Assembly (NCBI GenBank): GCA_029244985.1
Contig: JAQWQD010000017.1
Coordinates: 124,001-188,000, forward strand
Direction of reading: 5' to 3'
DNA from: Gammaproteobacteria bacterium
GTDB taxonomy: Bacteria; Pseudomonadota; Gammaproteobacteria; Pseudomonadales; Pseudohongiellaceae
DNA: 64,000 bases
The translations under genes and the position numbers were made by a program. Every line of letters starts with the position of its first letter. The first letter of the stretch is position 1. Positions 46,518 to 55,515 of this stretch are shown here, in pieces. The notes beneath the pieces were generated by a model. That model saw only the letters and a program-made list of their open reading frames with translations, had not been told where the DNA came from and did not search any database.

Positions 46518-47192
46518 TTAATGCGCAATGAGAATTAATAATCGACTTCCAACTTTTTGTGAGTCGTCAGCGATTTCGCCGATTAAGTCGATAATCTTGT
46601 AAAGAAACATCACATCTACGGGCGGTAAATTAGGTTCGAGTTTATATAAAGAAGCTCTCAACTGGATTTGGTGAATATCACTTTTATTTTCGAGATCATC
46701 CAATTCTTTAATGAGGTCTTCTACCAACTCTACTTCTTTACCTCTAAATCCAGCTTCTAATAATTCATCTAATTCGTTAATTGCTTTCAAAGCCTGACCT
46801 GAGGCTTTTAGGCTTAACTTGTAATAATTTAAAAGAGAACCTGTGAGACTGCTGGGAACCTCGATTTTTCTGCCTAGCATTAAGCCAGCGATATCCTTTG
46901 CGCGATTAGCGAGCCTGTCTTGAATGCTAAGCAGCTCGAGTAAATCTGATCTGGCAACAGGAAGCAGTAAACTTTTTGGAAGGTTGGTTCTGACGTTGCT
47001 TTTTAAGTCATCCGCTTCGTTTTCAGCAGCATGAATTGCTTGCTGGTGCTCTTGAGCTTTCTGCCAATTATTCGATGTACATGCATCTAGGAAGTCACCT
47101 AGGAGAATGACGCACCTTTGAGCATTCGCCATGTGTTCTTGTATCGGTCTTATTGGTGATCGTCCGAAAAGTGCGGCAATTGGATTTGACAT
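46518..47192 (-). CDS. DUF47 (PhoU-like) Pit accessory protein
   Basis: The 224-residue all-helical protein (AALFGRSPIRPIQEHMANAQ, AENEADDLKSNVRTNLPKSL, SIQDRLANRAKDIAGLMLG) belongs to the TIGR00153/DUF47 family, which resembles PhoU and usually precedes pit genes as a modulator. It starts at ATG 47192 behind GGAG and is the first gene of the DUF47-pit operon. It is cytosolic and probably interacts with Pit. Confidence 0.9.
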   Translation of the reverse strand: MSNPIAALFGRSPIRPIQEHMANAQRCVILLGDFLDACTSNNWQKAQEHQQAIHAAENEADDLKSNVRTNLPKSLLLPVARSDLLELLSIQDRLANRAKDIAGLMLGRKIEVPSSLTGSLLNYYKLSLKASGQALKAINELDELLEAGFRGKEVELVEDLIKELDDLENKSDIHQIQLRASLYKLEPNLPPVDVMFLYKIIDLIGEIADDSQKVGSRLLILIAH

Positions 47193-47637
47193 GATTTAAG
47201 CTCCGAAATTAATTCGTGCGTATTTAATTAGATTATCTGCGTGTTTCAAAATAGCTGTATTCTTTCATGATCGCGATTGTATATCCCTTTTATTACAAAA
47301 TTATGACACTTATAAGCCTCCGATTTATCTCTCGATTTTGAGCCGTATTAAAACCTTTTTATCTTCTGAGCATTAATAAGTCACCTCAATTGGCCGACTT
47401 ACTACTTGATAGGCTTTTGATTGCACCAATCGAACCTTAAGCTGACTCGAAAACTTGAGTATAATATAGGCTAAAAATAAGTCAGCTGTTGCCGACCATA
47501 TCTAGGGCATGGGCTAAGGTAGGAAGATTTCGGGAAAGTAGAAAAGATAGTTTGAAAATTAGTGTTCCTTGAACATTCAAAATTAGCAGAAAATCAATTG
47601 GCTAATAATTCAATAATAGAATCAACATATTTCACTT
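47193..47637. other. DUF47/serine-hydrolase divergent region
   Basis: This is a 445-bp gap between divergent genes. It contains the Pho-type promoter facing left and a TATAAT (47460-47465), a possible -10 for the right-hand gene without a good -35. No gene was seen. Confidence 0.5.
47276..47309 (-). promoter_or_regulatory. PhoB-type box and -10 element of the DUF47-pit operon
   Basis: Read on the - strand, GTGTCAT-AATT-TTGTAAT (47309 to 47292) forms two 7-bp direct repeats 11 bp apart. A 10-base spacer follows, then TACAAT (47281 to 47276) as the -10. This is the same geometry and nearly the same repeats as the porin promoter at 32631-32664. The leader to ATG 47192 is about 75 bases. Confidence 0.7.
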
Positions 47638-48798
47638 GTGACCACGCTTAAACCAAATCAATTAGTACTTAGCATCATCTTGTTCCTGGTGTGTGTCGGG
47701 TCGTCTATGAGTATTGTGGCTAATGACGACTTGCCTGTTGGGCAATTTAACTATGATTTTGGTGATTTTATTGGTTGGGTAGATGACGCTGTAGCTGAGA
47801 AGAAAATACCGGGAGCAGCTATAGCCATTGTTTCTCGCGAAGGAATTATGCATTTGCAGACTTGGGGCAAAAACAATGTAGCCGAGAGTGATTCAGTTAC
47901 AACTGATTCAGTATTTCGAATAGCTTCCATGTCAAAAACCTTTGCAGGCACCGCAATGTCGTTGCTGGTAGACCAGAATCTGCAGAGCTGGGATAACAGA
48001 GTTACTGATTTGTTCCCACAGATGAGGATTGGCACGAAACCATCTTCTAGGAAAATTACGCTAAAACATTTAGTGAGTCATTCTACTGGGTTAATGCCTC
48101 ACTCTTATTCCAATATGCTCGACGATGGCGTCGCCTATGAAAGCATAAAGAGCAAGTTTCACGAGATTCCGACGGTATGTTCACCAGGTCAATGCTACGG
48201 TTATCAGAATGTCGTATTTTCACTAATTGCTGACGTGGTCGAGGAGAGCACTGGTGAGAGCTATGAAAGATTTATCGAAGAAGAAATATTCAAACCATTG
48301 GGAATGTTGTCCGCATCAGTCGGAATGGATTCTTTTCTAGAAAATCCAGATGCAACTGCGCCTCATCGGCTAGTGAGGGGGAGTTGGCGCGCAACAACCA
48401 CCAACCCTGCTTATTATAGCGTTGCTCCAGCATCGGGAATCAATGCAAGCATTTTCGATATGACTATGTGGATTCGGGCAAATCTAGGTGCATTTCCTGA
48501 AGTTCTGTCGAATGACTTTTTATCAGAACTTCACAACCCTATAATTTCCACACCCCATGGGAGCTACTTTAATCGTTGGACTGGATTGGAGAAAGCCTAT
48601 TACGCAACAGGCTGGCGTGTATTCGACTTCAAAGATGTGCGAGCGATACACCATGGCGGGGGTGTTCGCGGCTTTCGCAGTGAAATGGCATTCATTCCAG
48701 AAGCTAATGTTGGAGTAATTCTATTATTTAACGCAGAATCTAATCTAGCTAATGACGTATTACCCATATTCCTGAATAATCTCACTGATCAAATTTAA
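47638..48798 (+). CDS. Exported serine hydrolase, class C beta-lactamase-like fold
   Basis: The 386-residue protein starts at GTG 47638 with a signal peptide ending IVAND. The penicillin-binding-like active site is complete: SMSK (Ser97, Lys100), YQN (Tyr189, Asn191) and HHGGGVRGF near residue 335 in the KTG-like position. Family members are EstB-type esterases, D-aminopeptidases and AmpC-like enzymes; the sequence alone does not prove beta-lactam hydrolysis. It is divergent from the DUF47-pit operon and lies 69 bp before a nitroreductase gene. Confidence 0.88.
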   Translation: MTTLKPNQLVLSIILFLVCVGSSMSIVANDDLPVGQFNYDFGDFIGWVDDAVAEKKIPGAAIAIVSREGIMHLQTWGKNNVAESDSVTTDSVFRIASMSKTFAGTAMSLLVDQNLQSWDNRVTDLFPQMRIGTKPSSRKITLKHLVSHSTGLMPHSYSNMLDDGVAYESIKSKFHEIPTVCSPGQCYGYQNVVFSLIADVVEESTGESYERFIEEEIFKPLGMLSASVGMDSFLENPDATAPHRLVRGSWRATTTNPAYYSVAPASGINASIFDMTMWIRANLGAFPEVLSNDFLSELHNPIISTPHGSYFNRWTGLEKAYYATGWRVFDFKDVRAIHHGGGVRGFRSEMAFIPEANVGVILLFNAESNLANDVLPIFLNNLTDQI

Positions 48799-48867
48799 GT
48801 AAAGGCTGAATTTTATATAGCCCAATCTAGTGATCGACTTATACTCAATCAAATTAAGGAAAATTCT

Positions 48868-49605
48868 ATGAGCTCGGTGATAGATTTACTGAAATCCCAT
48901 CGCAGCATTCGAAAATTTGCAGATCGGGCTATTGACCCTAAGCTTATGGAAGAATTATTTGTCGCTGGTCAGGCAGCGGCTACATCCAGTTTTCTGCAAG
49001 GCACAACCATAGTTCGAGTTATGAAAGAAGAAACTCGTCATAAATTCGTAGACCTTGCAGGCAATCAGCCATATGTGGCAAAGGCAGCTGAATTTATGGT
49101 TTTTTGCGCCGATTTAAAACGCGCAGGAAATTATTGTGATGCATACGATAAGCCTTTTGAAGGAGATTTTACAGAGCATTTTATTATCGCCACCGTTGAT
49201 GTTGCTTTAATGGCTCAGAGTCTTGTCACGGCAGCTGAATCTGAGGGTTTGGGCATTTGTTATATTGGTGGAATTCGCAATAATCCAGGCCTAGTTTCTG
49301 AGTTACTCGAACTGCCAAAGGGCGTATATCCAGTATTCGGTTTGTGTCTTGGCTATCCAGATCAAGATCCGGAAATAAAGCCACGGCTGCCTCTGCCGGT
49401 TATTATCAAAGAAGAAGTATATAATGAAGACGGTGATGAAGAGGCGATTGCAATTTATGATGAAGCGATAAGGGATTACTATCGGACTCGGACTGGTGGA
49501 GGGCATGGCATTAGTTGGTCTGAACAAGTTGCTGATTTGCTTTCAGAGAAATCTCGGCCGCACATGAAGGCTTTTCTTGAAGAAAAAGGGTTTAAATTTA
49601 ATTAA
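48868..49605 (+). CDS. nfsA: Oxygen-insensitive NADPH nitroreductase, NfsA type
   Basis: The 245-residue FMN enzyme has the opening HRSIRKFADRAIDPKLMEEL and the NfsA/FRP blocks QAAATSSFLQG and GLGICYIGGIRNNP, then PVFGLCLGYP and RLPLPVIIKEE. The C-terminal arm ends in SRPHMKAFLEEKGF, as in the NfsA family. It reduces nitroaromatics or flavins with NADPH. AAGGA precedes ATG 48868. Its stop is two bases from the stop of the convergent CopC-like gene. Confidence 0.92.
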   Translation: MSSVIDLLKSHRSIRKFADRAIDPKLMEELFVAGQAAATSSFLQGTTIVRVMKEETRHKFVDLAGNQPYVAKAAEFMVFCADLKRAGNYCDAYDKPFEGDFTEHFIIATVDVALMAQSLVTAAESEGLGICYIGGIRNNPGLVSELLELPKGVYPVFGLCLGYPDQDPEIKPRLPLPVIIKEEVYNEDGDEEAIAIYDEAIRDYYRTRTGGGHGISWSEQVADLLSEKSRPHMKAFLEEKGFKFN

Positions 49606-49606
49606 G

Positions 49607-50080
49607 CTACTGCAGCGAATCTAAACGATAAGCGCCTGTAGAAGGCAGCACCTCTATACGGTCACTGATCTGAGACTCGATCGTCTCAGAAGGGGGGATG
49701 GCGCCAGGTCCATAGGCGAATTTGAATTCACCGTTCACTAAGCCCCTCACATCATCAGTGACAGACCAGCGTGCGACGTAGTAGTCTGATGGGGGCAGTT
49801 CAAAAGGTATTGGTAGGACAAAGTTATGGTTCATGCGGTTAGGATCATAAGTAAATCCGATATTAATCCATTCATCGTCTGCAGTATAAAGAGCGAGCTT
49901 CAGTAATCTCACATCGACCCGAAAACTCATTGTAACCATTTTTGGCGCATCAGTTAAAACTGAATCATCCTGAGGGAAAGTGACGCCTGGTGTGAGAATA
50001 CCATGACTATGTTGACCATTAAGTGTACTGCTGTTCAGCAGTAAAACGAGTCCTATGGCATTGAAAAGTGTTTTGCTCAT
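49607..50080 (-). CDS. CopC-like exported protein lacking the DxH site (A)
   Basis: I start at ATG 50080 (157 residues), giving a signal peptide ending TLNGQHSHG; a longer frame to 50155 has no signal. The mature part is a CopC-type beta-sandwich (TFPQDDSVLTDAPKMVTMSFR, given as two pieces TFPQDDSVL and APKMVTMSFR) ending in ARWSVTDDVRGLVNGEFKFAYG. The usual DGHP copper motif has become DDVRGL, so the C-terminal copper ligands are lost, while the start HSH may still bind metal. It shares W-I-N-I-x-F-x-Y-x-P with the related protein at 51042. Function unknown. Confidence 0.65.
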   Translation of the reverse strand: MSKTLFNAIGLVLLLNSSTLNGQHSHGILTPGVTFPQDDSVLTDAPKMVTMSFRVDVRLLKLALYTADDEWINIGFTYDPNRMNHNFVLPIPFELPPSDYYVARWSVTDDVRGLVNGEFKFAYGPGAIPPSETIESQISDRIEVLPSTGAYRLDSLQ

Positions 50081-50133
50081 AACTTGATTATCGGTAAATA
50101 GACCCCTTAATTTTAACAAAATCCTTAACAAAT

Positions 50134-50931
50134 TTAACCAAAGTAAACCATACACTGCCTGGATAAAGCGCAGAGCTGACCTATTTCATCGTAAATTTTG
50201 CCTGATTGTTGGGTATATCCATCAGCAGCGGCTTCGGCTACAAATTCCAAATAGAACCAATCAGACTCAATCTCTTCCGGAGGCACAACGAATTCAAGGG
50301 ACCAGCTTAACGAGCTAGACGGAATAGGACCATGGTCGAAATAAGATAGGATAACCGGTGGAGGGATATCACAAATCGTGACTAATTTTTCCGTTTGAAA
50401 GTCTGACATATCGGCCTTGTGGCGAATCCAAAGATTTAATTCTCTGCTAGGTTTACCACCAAAGGGTAAGCCTCCGTCGAGCCAAGCACCTTCGAAGAAC
50501 TGTAAGAACCCAGGTGCTCTCTTGGCATGGTCTGCAAATTTAACTCCTGACTCTATTGTGGCTGGATTAATGTCAGTCTTGGGCGGTATGTTCAGACCTT
50601 CTCGTGGATTCCCAAAAGCAGCGAGCGCTTGCAGGCAAACTTGGCCATCACAAATCACGCTTGCACTCATCTGTGTCACATTCCGTCCTTGACGCTGGAT
50701 ATGGGCATTGACTTTTACATCGCCTGCTGGGACAGGTGCGATAAAAGAAACCATAAGTGAGCGCATGGGCTGAGGTGCGGTCAGTAATTTACGCATTCCT
50801 GTGACCGCAAACGCTGTAGCAATGCCTCCATAAGCGGAACGTCCTTGTGACCAGCTTTCGTCGAAAGACGTAATATTGTCTTCGCTTTCTTCCAGTCTGC
50901 TTAGTATCGAATTCAAATCTGATAACTGCAT
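50134..50931 (-). CDS. TesB-like acyl-CoA thioesterase
   Basis: The 265-residue protein has the double hot-dog (4HBT_3/TesB-like) pattern: SWSQGRSAYGGIATAFAV at the first fold, SLMVSFIAPVPAGDVKV as the central strand, RQGRNVTQMSASVICDGQ, and YDEIGQLCALSRQCMVYFG at the end. It likely hydrolyses acyl-CoA in the cytosol. It lies 53 bp upstream of the CopC-like gene on the same strand and is divergent from the second CopC-like gene. Substrate unknown. Confidence 0.82.
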   Translation of the reverse strand: MQLSDLNSILSRLEESEDNITSFDESWSQGRSAYGGIATAFAVTGMRKLLTAPQPMRSLMVSFIAPVPAGDVKVNAHIQRQGRNVTQMSASVICDGQVCLQALAAFGNPREGLNIPPKTDINPATIESGVKFADHAKRAPGFLQFFEGAWLDGGLPFGGKPSRELNLWIRHKADMSDFQTEKLVTICDIPPPVILSYFDHGPIPSSSLSWSLEFVVPPEEIESDWFYLEFVAEAAADGYTQQSGKIYDEIGQLCALSRQCMVYFG

Positions 50932-51041
50932 GTTTTAAACCGTTATTCTGTCCGTAGCTTGCTCAAAAATTATTGTTCTCTGTGCTATCCTTCAACTTCT
51001 CAAATGGTTATGTCAGTCGCAGGTTTAGTAAGAGTGGTTGA

Positions 51042-51626
51042 GTGAAACAAGGAATACTGCAGAAACTAACTTTGTTCGCCTTTAGCGTTTGCATAGGCTC
51101 AACCGTCTGCGCTCAGCCATTCGCAACTTCCGCTCATGAACAACCCGCGGATAGTACAGGAATTGTAGCAAAAACAGAATCTAATCCCCCTAACGATGCG
51201 GTATTGATTGCTGCTCCAAAGCATCTAAATATCGAATTCCCCAGGGCGGTTCGCTTAGTCAAGTTGACCTTGCGAAACGAGCAGCGAGACTGGGTGGATA
51301 TTAGCTTTCGTTATTCACCCTCCGCAAATTTCAGTTATGAATGGATATTGCCAGGCCTAGAGCCATCGATTTACTACACGGCTGACTGGGCCATACTTGC
51401 AACTAATGACCGACTCGTGCGCGGCAGTTTTAGTTTTTCATTTGGCCCAAACGCCCAGGCCCCCTCTGTTGCAAGGGCAGCCGAAGAAGCGTTGTTGCAA
51501 CAACGCTACGGTGATCCATCGATTCGCTATGTCGCTCCGCCGCGCACGCAAATAATTATCAACCAAGACCCACCTAGTTATGATCCGCCATTTACTATTA
51601 AATTGGAGCGAGATCAGAATGATTAA
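51042..51626 (+). CDS. CopC-like exported protein lacking the DxH site (B)
   Basis: The 194-residue protein starts at GTG 51042 with a signal peptide ending VCAQP. The domain NDAVLIAAPKHLNIEFPRAV leads to VKLTLRNEQRDWVDISF. In TADWAILATNDRLVRGSFSFSFG the usual DGH copper motif has become NDRLV. It shares with the protein at 49607 the W-x-D/N-I-x-F-x-Y-x-P strand that canonical CopC lacks. A proline-rich, RYxxP-like tail (YVAPPRTQIIINQDPPSYDPP) is unusual. It may have lost copper binding. No known function. Confidence 0.62.
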   Translation: MKQGILQKLTLFAFSVCIGSTVCAQPFATSAHEQPADSTGIVAKTESNPPNDAVLIAAPKHLNIEFPRAVRLVKLTLRNEQRDWVDISFRYSPSANFSYEWILPGLEPSIYYTADWAILATNDRLVRGSFSFSFGPNAQAPSVARAAEEALLQQRYGDPSIRYVAPPRTQIIINQDPPSYDPPFTIKLERDQND

Positions 51627-51800
51627 AATTAAATGCGGGCGCATACAAAATATTGATTTAATTATAGGGTCTGTTCTAACTTTTTATTACAGCTAGATTT
51701 GTTAGATAATAGTCGGCAATCAAGAATAGTAAAGATAGAGAAAACAGTGTGACAGGCGTGCGCTAAGCTAACTCTTTGGATTGTTTAGATGTAGAATTTT

Positions 51801-52751
51801 TTACTCTTCTACATGCACAGTAATATATGCGTCATGGTAGAGGCCGCCATCATCAGCTCTGCCCCATAAGACGTAACTGCCAGGTTCAGAAAAAGTGGCA
51901 GTAACATTGATTATGCCATCTTCTGGAATTTCAGGCGGTAACCACAAATCCCCCCAGGGTGAATTAGCTGAAGAACGAGTGTCTTCCCAGGGTTTTGGCA
52001 GAGGGGGATCAAAAGTTACTTTGCCTTCGCCGCGGTAGACATTCCAAGAAAGAAAGAGCCCGTTAACTTTTCCAACTGTAACCTGTGTGGGCCTACGCAT
52101 CATTCGACGCTCGAGCTCTTCAGCTGTATTGGTAGAGTCGCGACGTGGTTCAGGCAGTCCATCGTCCCAAATATGAGTAGTAAGATCCACAGGCTCACCA
52201 ACTCGTGCGACACGGACATTATCTCCCGGTACAGTAACTACCGGTGGGATGTTCGATCTCGATTCAGGGCTGCTAGTGCCAGCTCCTAAAGAGCCAGTCT
52301 CTGAGGCAATAACCATATTGTCGACAAGATAATCTTGGCGCAATGTACCGTAAGCTTTTCGCTCTACGCCGTTTATATTTAAAGTCCATACCAGTTCGCG
52401 GTCGCCCCAGTCAGAAGGCACAGTAACTTCAAAGGTGAATCGGTTGCGTCTAGGTAGAAAGTGGGTAGGTTGGCCACGATCTGGTTCGCCAGGCGCGAAA
52501 AAGTTAGTTTCACCAATATCAGCAAAAGGCTCTTCTTCCCAATTTTCATTCATGTAGCCAAACATCATATTAAACGTGCCATCAGGGTTTGGCCGCCAGC
52601 CTTCAAAAGCTGGTTCGACATGTTGGCTGAATTGATAAGTCTGGGCTCTTAAGGAGGTTATTGACAGTAAGATTGAGCTGCCAAAGCTAATTGCAAACAG
52701 TAAAGCTAGGGACCTAGCTTTACTGTTTATTTCCGCGAATTTAACAATCAT
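51801..52751 (-). CDS. Exported partner protein of the copper monooxygenase-like enzyme
   Basis: I start at ATG 52751 (316 residues), 20 bases after the upstream stop, giving a signal peptide ending SLRAQ; a frame open to 52817 would overlap the upstream gene. The mature protein starts with YQFSQHVEPAFEGWR and FNMMFGYMNENWEE. It then has beta-rich segments (FTFEVTVPSDWGDRELVWTL, VARVGEPVDLTTHIWDD, YVLWGRADDGGLYHDAYITV) resembling Ig or fibronectin folds. I do not recognise a family. Position makes it co-transcribed with the cytochrome c/copper monooxygenase-like gene, suggesting a joint periplasmic role. Confidence 0.6.
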   Translation of the reverse strand: MIVKFAEINSKARSLALLFAISFGSSILLSITSLRAQTYQFSQHVEPAFEGWRPNPDGTFNMMFGYMNENWEEEPFADIGETNFFAPGEPDRGQPTHFLPRRNRFTFEVTVPSDWGDRELVWTLNINGVERKAYGTLRQDYLVDNMVIASETGSLGAGTSSPESRSNIPPVVTVPGDNVRVARVGEPVDLTTHIWDDGLPEPRRDSTNTAEELERRMMRRPTQVTVGKVNGLFLSWNVYRGEGKVTFDPPLPKPWEDTRSSANSPWGDLWLPPEIPEDGIINVTATFSEPGSYVLWGRADDGGLYHDAYITVHVEE

Positions 52752-52770
52752 GCTTCTACCAGAAAGCGCC

Positions 52771-54210
52771 TTAGTCGTTTGCTGCGACTTCGCTGCTTTC
52801 TTCCTCTTCTTCAGCAATCGGAGCTACCAAAGGAGCTCCACATAGAGGGCAGCCGATGACATGATCGTTAGGACTCATATTCAAGACTTGACGTCGCTCC
52901 TCCATCGCTTCGAAGAATTGTTCATCAGTCATGGTTACTCTGATACCCAGATCAATAAACATATTTGTTACTGAGCGATTACCAGAACCTTGCCAGTTGC
53001 GAGGGTCAGGAACATTCGGATTTGTGTCAGAATTATTCATGTAACCTACGATATGGAGAATAGTCCCTTTTGGCAGCAATGGAGCGGCGTGATCAGCATA
53101 AGGATAACCGCGTACCCAGTTATGGTCATATCCAACGCAAGACAAAGTCTCTACTGTATAGCCCCAAATTGCTTCCAGGCACATACGTTCGCCAGGAGCG
53201 TGCAAATGTGGCTCGAAAGTGATGACCTTGGTGTGCTGCTGTAAGACAGTATATGCATGCAATTCTTGATTGCTTTGATTGCCAGCTATACTGATGTCAA
53301 CCCCGTTGCCTAGACCAACGAAACCCTGCTGGTACTTGGGCTCGTAATCTGATTCATGGAACCGAAAACCAACTTCTAAGTGCCCGGTGGTGTCTTTGCC
53401 GTTAGAATGTAAATGTACAGAGTCTGAAACAATCCATGAATCAGCTTTCAATAAGCGACCAGCATCTTCATCAAATATATCTGCATTTCGGCCGACTTCG
53501 TGCACCGGCCATGGAATCGCCAAGCCAGGAATGCGTTCACCATTCTCATTCATTTGTGCTGTCGCCCAAATCATATGATGAAAGATGTAGCGTCCGCCCA
53601 CTGTGTCACGGCCAGTGCCGGCTTGATTGTCGACGTCATTGACTTCGACTACCTCAACAGATTTGACATAACGATCTTCGGTAAGACCTGTAGGTCGAGA
53701 ATCAATTTCTCCCCACCAGTCTGCCGTACCAGCTAACTTAGTCACGTCATTCATAACGACGACTAGATCTGGCTCGCCGGCGCGCCACTTAACACTATCA
53801 TCGAAGACTATGGGTAATGGAGCGTCGGCTGGATCACCCTTAGGCGTTCCACTTCGCGCCCAAGTAGATATTGCAGCAATTTCAGAATCGCTTAGGGAGG
53901 GGTCATCTTTATATTCTTGAATACCGATATCTTTTTCCATATACCATGGAGGCATGGCTCCAGCGCGATCACGGAGGCCAGTCTTATATTCAATAAGTCC
54001 GGCGAATGGAGCAACTTGCTCGTAAGTCATTAATGGCATTGGACCTGCGCCACCTTCTCGATGACAACTCATGCAGCTCCGCTGCAGAATTGGCTCGATA
54101 TCTTTGTGGAAGGTCACTTCTGCGGATTGAGCAGATAAAGCCCCGGATACCAAAAATGTGGCCGCAAATATTGCAGTGCTTAACAAGGATTTCACGGAAA
54201 ACATGCGCAT
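52771..54210 (-). CDS. Cytochrome c / copper type II monooxygenase-like fusion protein
   Basis: The 479-residue exported protein has a signal peptide (about 1-27). An N-terminal cytochrome c segment follows, with CMSCH (Cys46, Cys49, His50) and the possible axial Met86 in GAMPPWY. The larger part resembles ascorbate-dependent copper monooxygenases (PHM/DBH). HHM (His211-212) and HLH (267, 269) are candidate CuH ligands; EPHLHAPGERM (335, 337) and GYMNN (Met391) are candidate CuM ligands. The tail carries a CPLCG motif (454-457) and an acidic end. The heme could replace ascorbate as electron donor. The substrate is unknown. Confidence 0.75.
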   Translation of the reverse strand: MRMFSVKSLLSTAIFAATFLVSGALSAQSAEVTFHKDIEPILQRSCMSCHREGGAGPMPLMTYEQVAPFAGLIEYKTGLRDRAGAMPPWYMEKDIGIQEYKDDPSLSDSEIAAISTWARSGTPKGDPADAPLPIVFDDSVKWRAGEPDLVVVMNDVTKLAGTADWWGEIDSRPTGLTEDRYVKSVEVVEVNDVDNQAGTGRDTVGGRYIFHHMIWATAQMNENGERIPGLAIPWPVHEVGRNADIFDEDAGRLLKADSWIVSDSVHLHSNGKDTTGHLEVGFRFHESDYEPKYQQGFVGLGNGVDISIAGNQSNQELHAYTVLQQHTKVITFEPHLHAPGERMCLEAIWGYTVETLSCVGYDHNWVRGYPYADHAAPLLPKGTILHIVGYMNNSDTNPNVPDPRNWQGSGNRSVTNMFIDLGIRVTMTDEQFFEAMEERRQVLNMSPNDHVIGCPLCGAPLVAPIAEEEEESSEVAAND

Positions 54211-54444
54211 AGCTTCGCTACTCCTAATAGCTAATTCAATAAATTTGTCGACTGACTACTTATGACCAGTGCGACAGGCGAACAATAGCATTATTGGTGA
54301 TCATTTTGAACGCTTGCTGACTAGAATTTATGGATAAAATCAATCTCTTAACTAATTTAATCGGCCATATTGGTGATCTCTAATAACTAAATTTTGAAAA
54401 CTTTGGGTAAATTCAAGAATTTGTTCAAAAATTGTACTAGCTCT

Positions 54445-55221
54445 TCAGTGGCGGTTTGGTCCGCGGAGTAAAGCCCAGAGGTTGCTGCTGGCCAAGAGCG
54501 CTGCAAATATAATAATTAAAGCAAAGGTAAACCATTGAATTGCATAAGATAAATTCTGGTTAACATCCGGATTAACGGCAGGCCAGTGACGGGTCAAAGT
54601 GCCTGATTGGTTTGCTGTGATTCTGACTTCGAATGGAAAAATCGGTTCACCGAGAATTTCAGATATTACATCTATTTCGAGACTCCGCATGCGCAGCGGC
54701 CATTTATTTGGGTTGATCTGACTTGGAATAACCCGTGTGTCCTGGGGAGGGATAAAGATCTGTCCACCTATATCTACCGGCCCGTCGATCGGCCGAATGC
54801 TAGGTGGTGTGTCAGGGGGGAGGATTCCTGAGGTCCAACCCCGATGCACCAGAACCAATTCTCCATTACTGGTTAATCTCAAGGGAGTGACCACGCCATA
54901 ACCTATTTGGCTATCAAAAAATTCAGCAAGAATAAGTACCGTACGGTCATTCAAGTACTCGCCCTGAAGCTGCACGTGTCGATTACGCATTTCTGGGTTT
55001 GCTCGATGTAAATGGCCAGCTGGTATGTTCTCGATCGATCCAGCATTTTCTCTCAGTTCCGCTTCAAGAATGCTTTGGGCTTCCAATTTCTCTGCTGCAC
55101 GACCGAGTTGCCAAAATCCCAAATTAGCAAAACTCACAGCGGAAATTACTACACAGGTGGCGATGATCCAGTTGACGCGTATTTCGAAGCTACTGAAATA
55201 AAAAGTTCTGCGCAGCGGCAC
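54445..55221 (-). CDS. surf1: SURF1-family cytochrome oxidase biogenesis protein
   Basis: The 258-residue protein starts at GTG 55221 and has the SURF1 layout of two end helices (about 15-35 and 230-252) around a periplasmic domain. Blocks are LGFWQLGRAAEKLEAQ, RHVQLQGEYLND, VVTPLRLTSNGELVLVHRGW and NQNLSYAIQWFTFALII, the family C-terminal hallmark. It helps insert heme A into cytochrome c oxidase. No oxidase subunit genes are visible here; ctaA is also isolated at 7.6 kb. Confidence 0.88.
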   Translation of the reverse strand: MPLRRTFYFSSFEIRVNWIIATCVVISAVSFANLGFWQLGRAAEKLEAQSILEAELRENAGSIENIPAGHLHRANPEMRNRHVQLQGEYLNDRTVLILAEFFDSQIGYGVVTPLRLTSNGELVLVHRGWTSGILPPDTPPSIRPIDGPVDIGGQIFIPPQDTRVIPSQINPNKWPLRMRSLEIDVISEILGEPIFPFEVRITANQSGTLTRHWPAVNPDVNQNLSYAIQWFTFALIIIFAALLASSNLWALLRGPNRH

Positions 55222-55515
55222 AAATTAAAACCGAGTATTAAGATAGGATTATTCAGACTAAAGCAGTCGCTCCCAGAGTTCAATATTTTTGAATGAAGGA
55301 ATCGAAGCTAATTTTTCAAAAATAAACCGCAGGGCCGAGATCTTAGAAGTTAGCATTCGGGTTTGTAAAACTGGGGAACGGTTTTGTAGAAGGCACCAAC
55401 AAGAATCCGATAACTGGCGCTTATAAATTAGAAAAAATAGTGTTTTCTCAAGTAACTAGTTATAAGAATTATTTAGAAAGAAGTCTCTGAAGCTATGGCC
55501 GAAATTGGAACCGAA

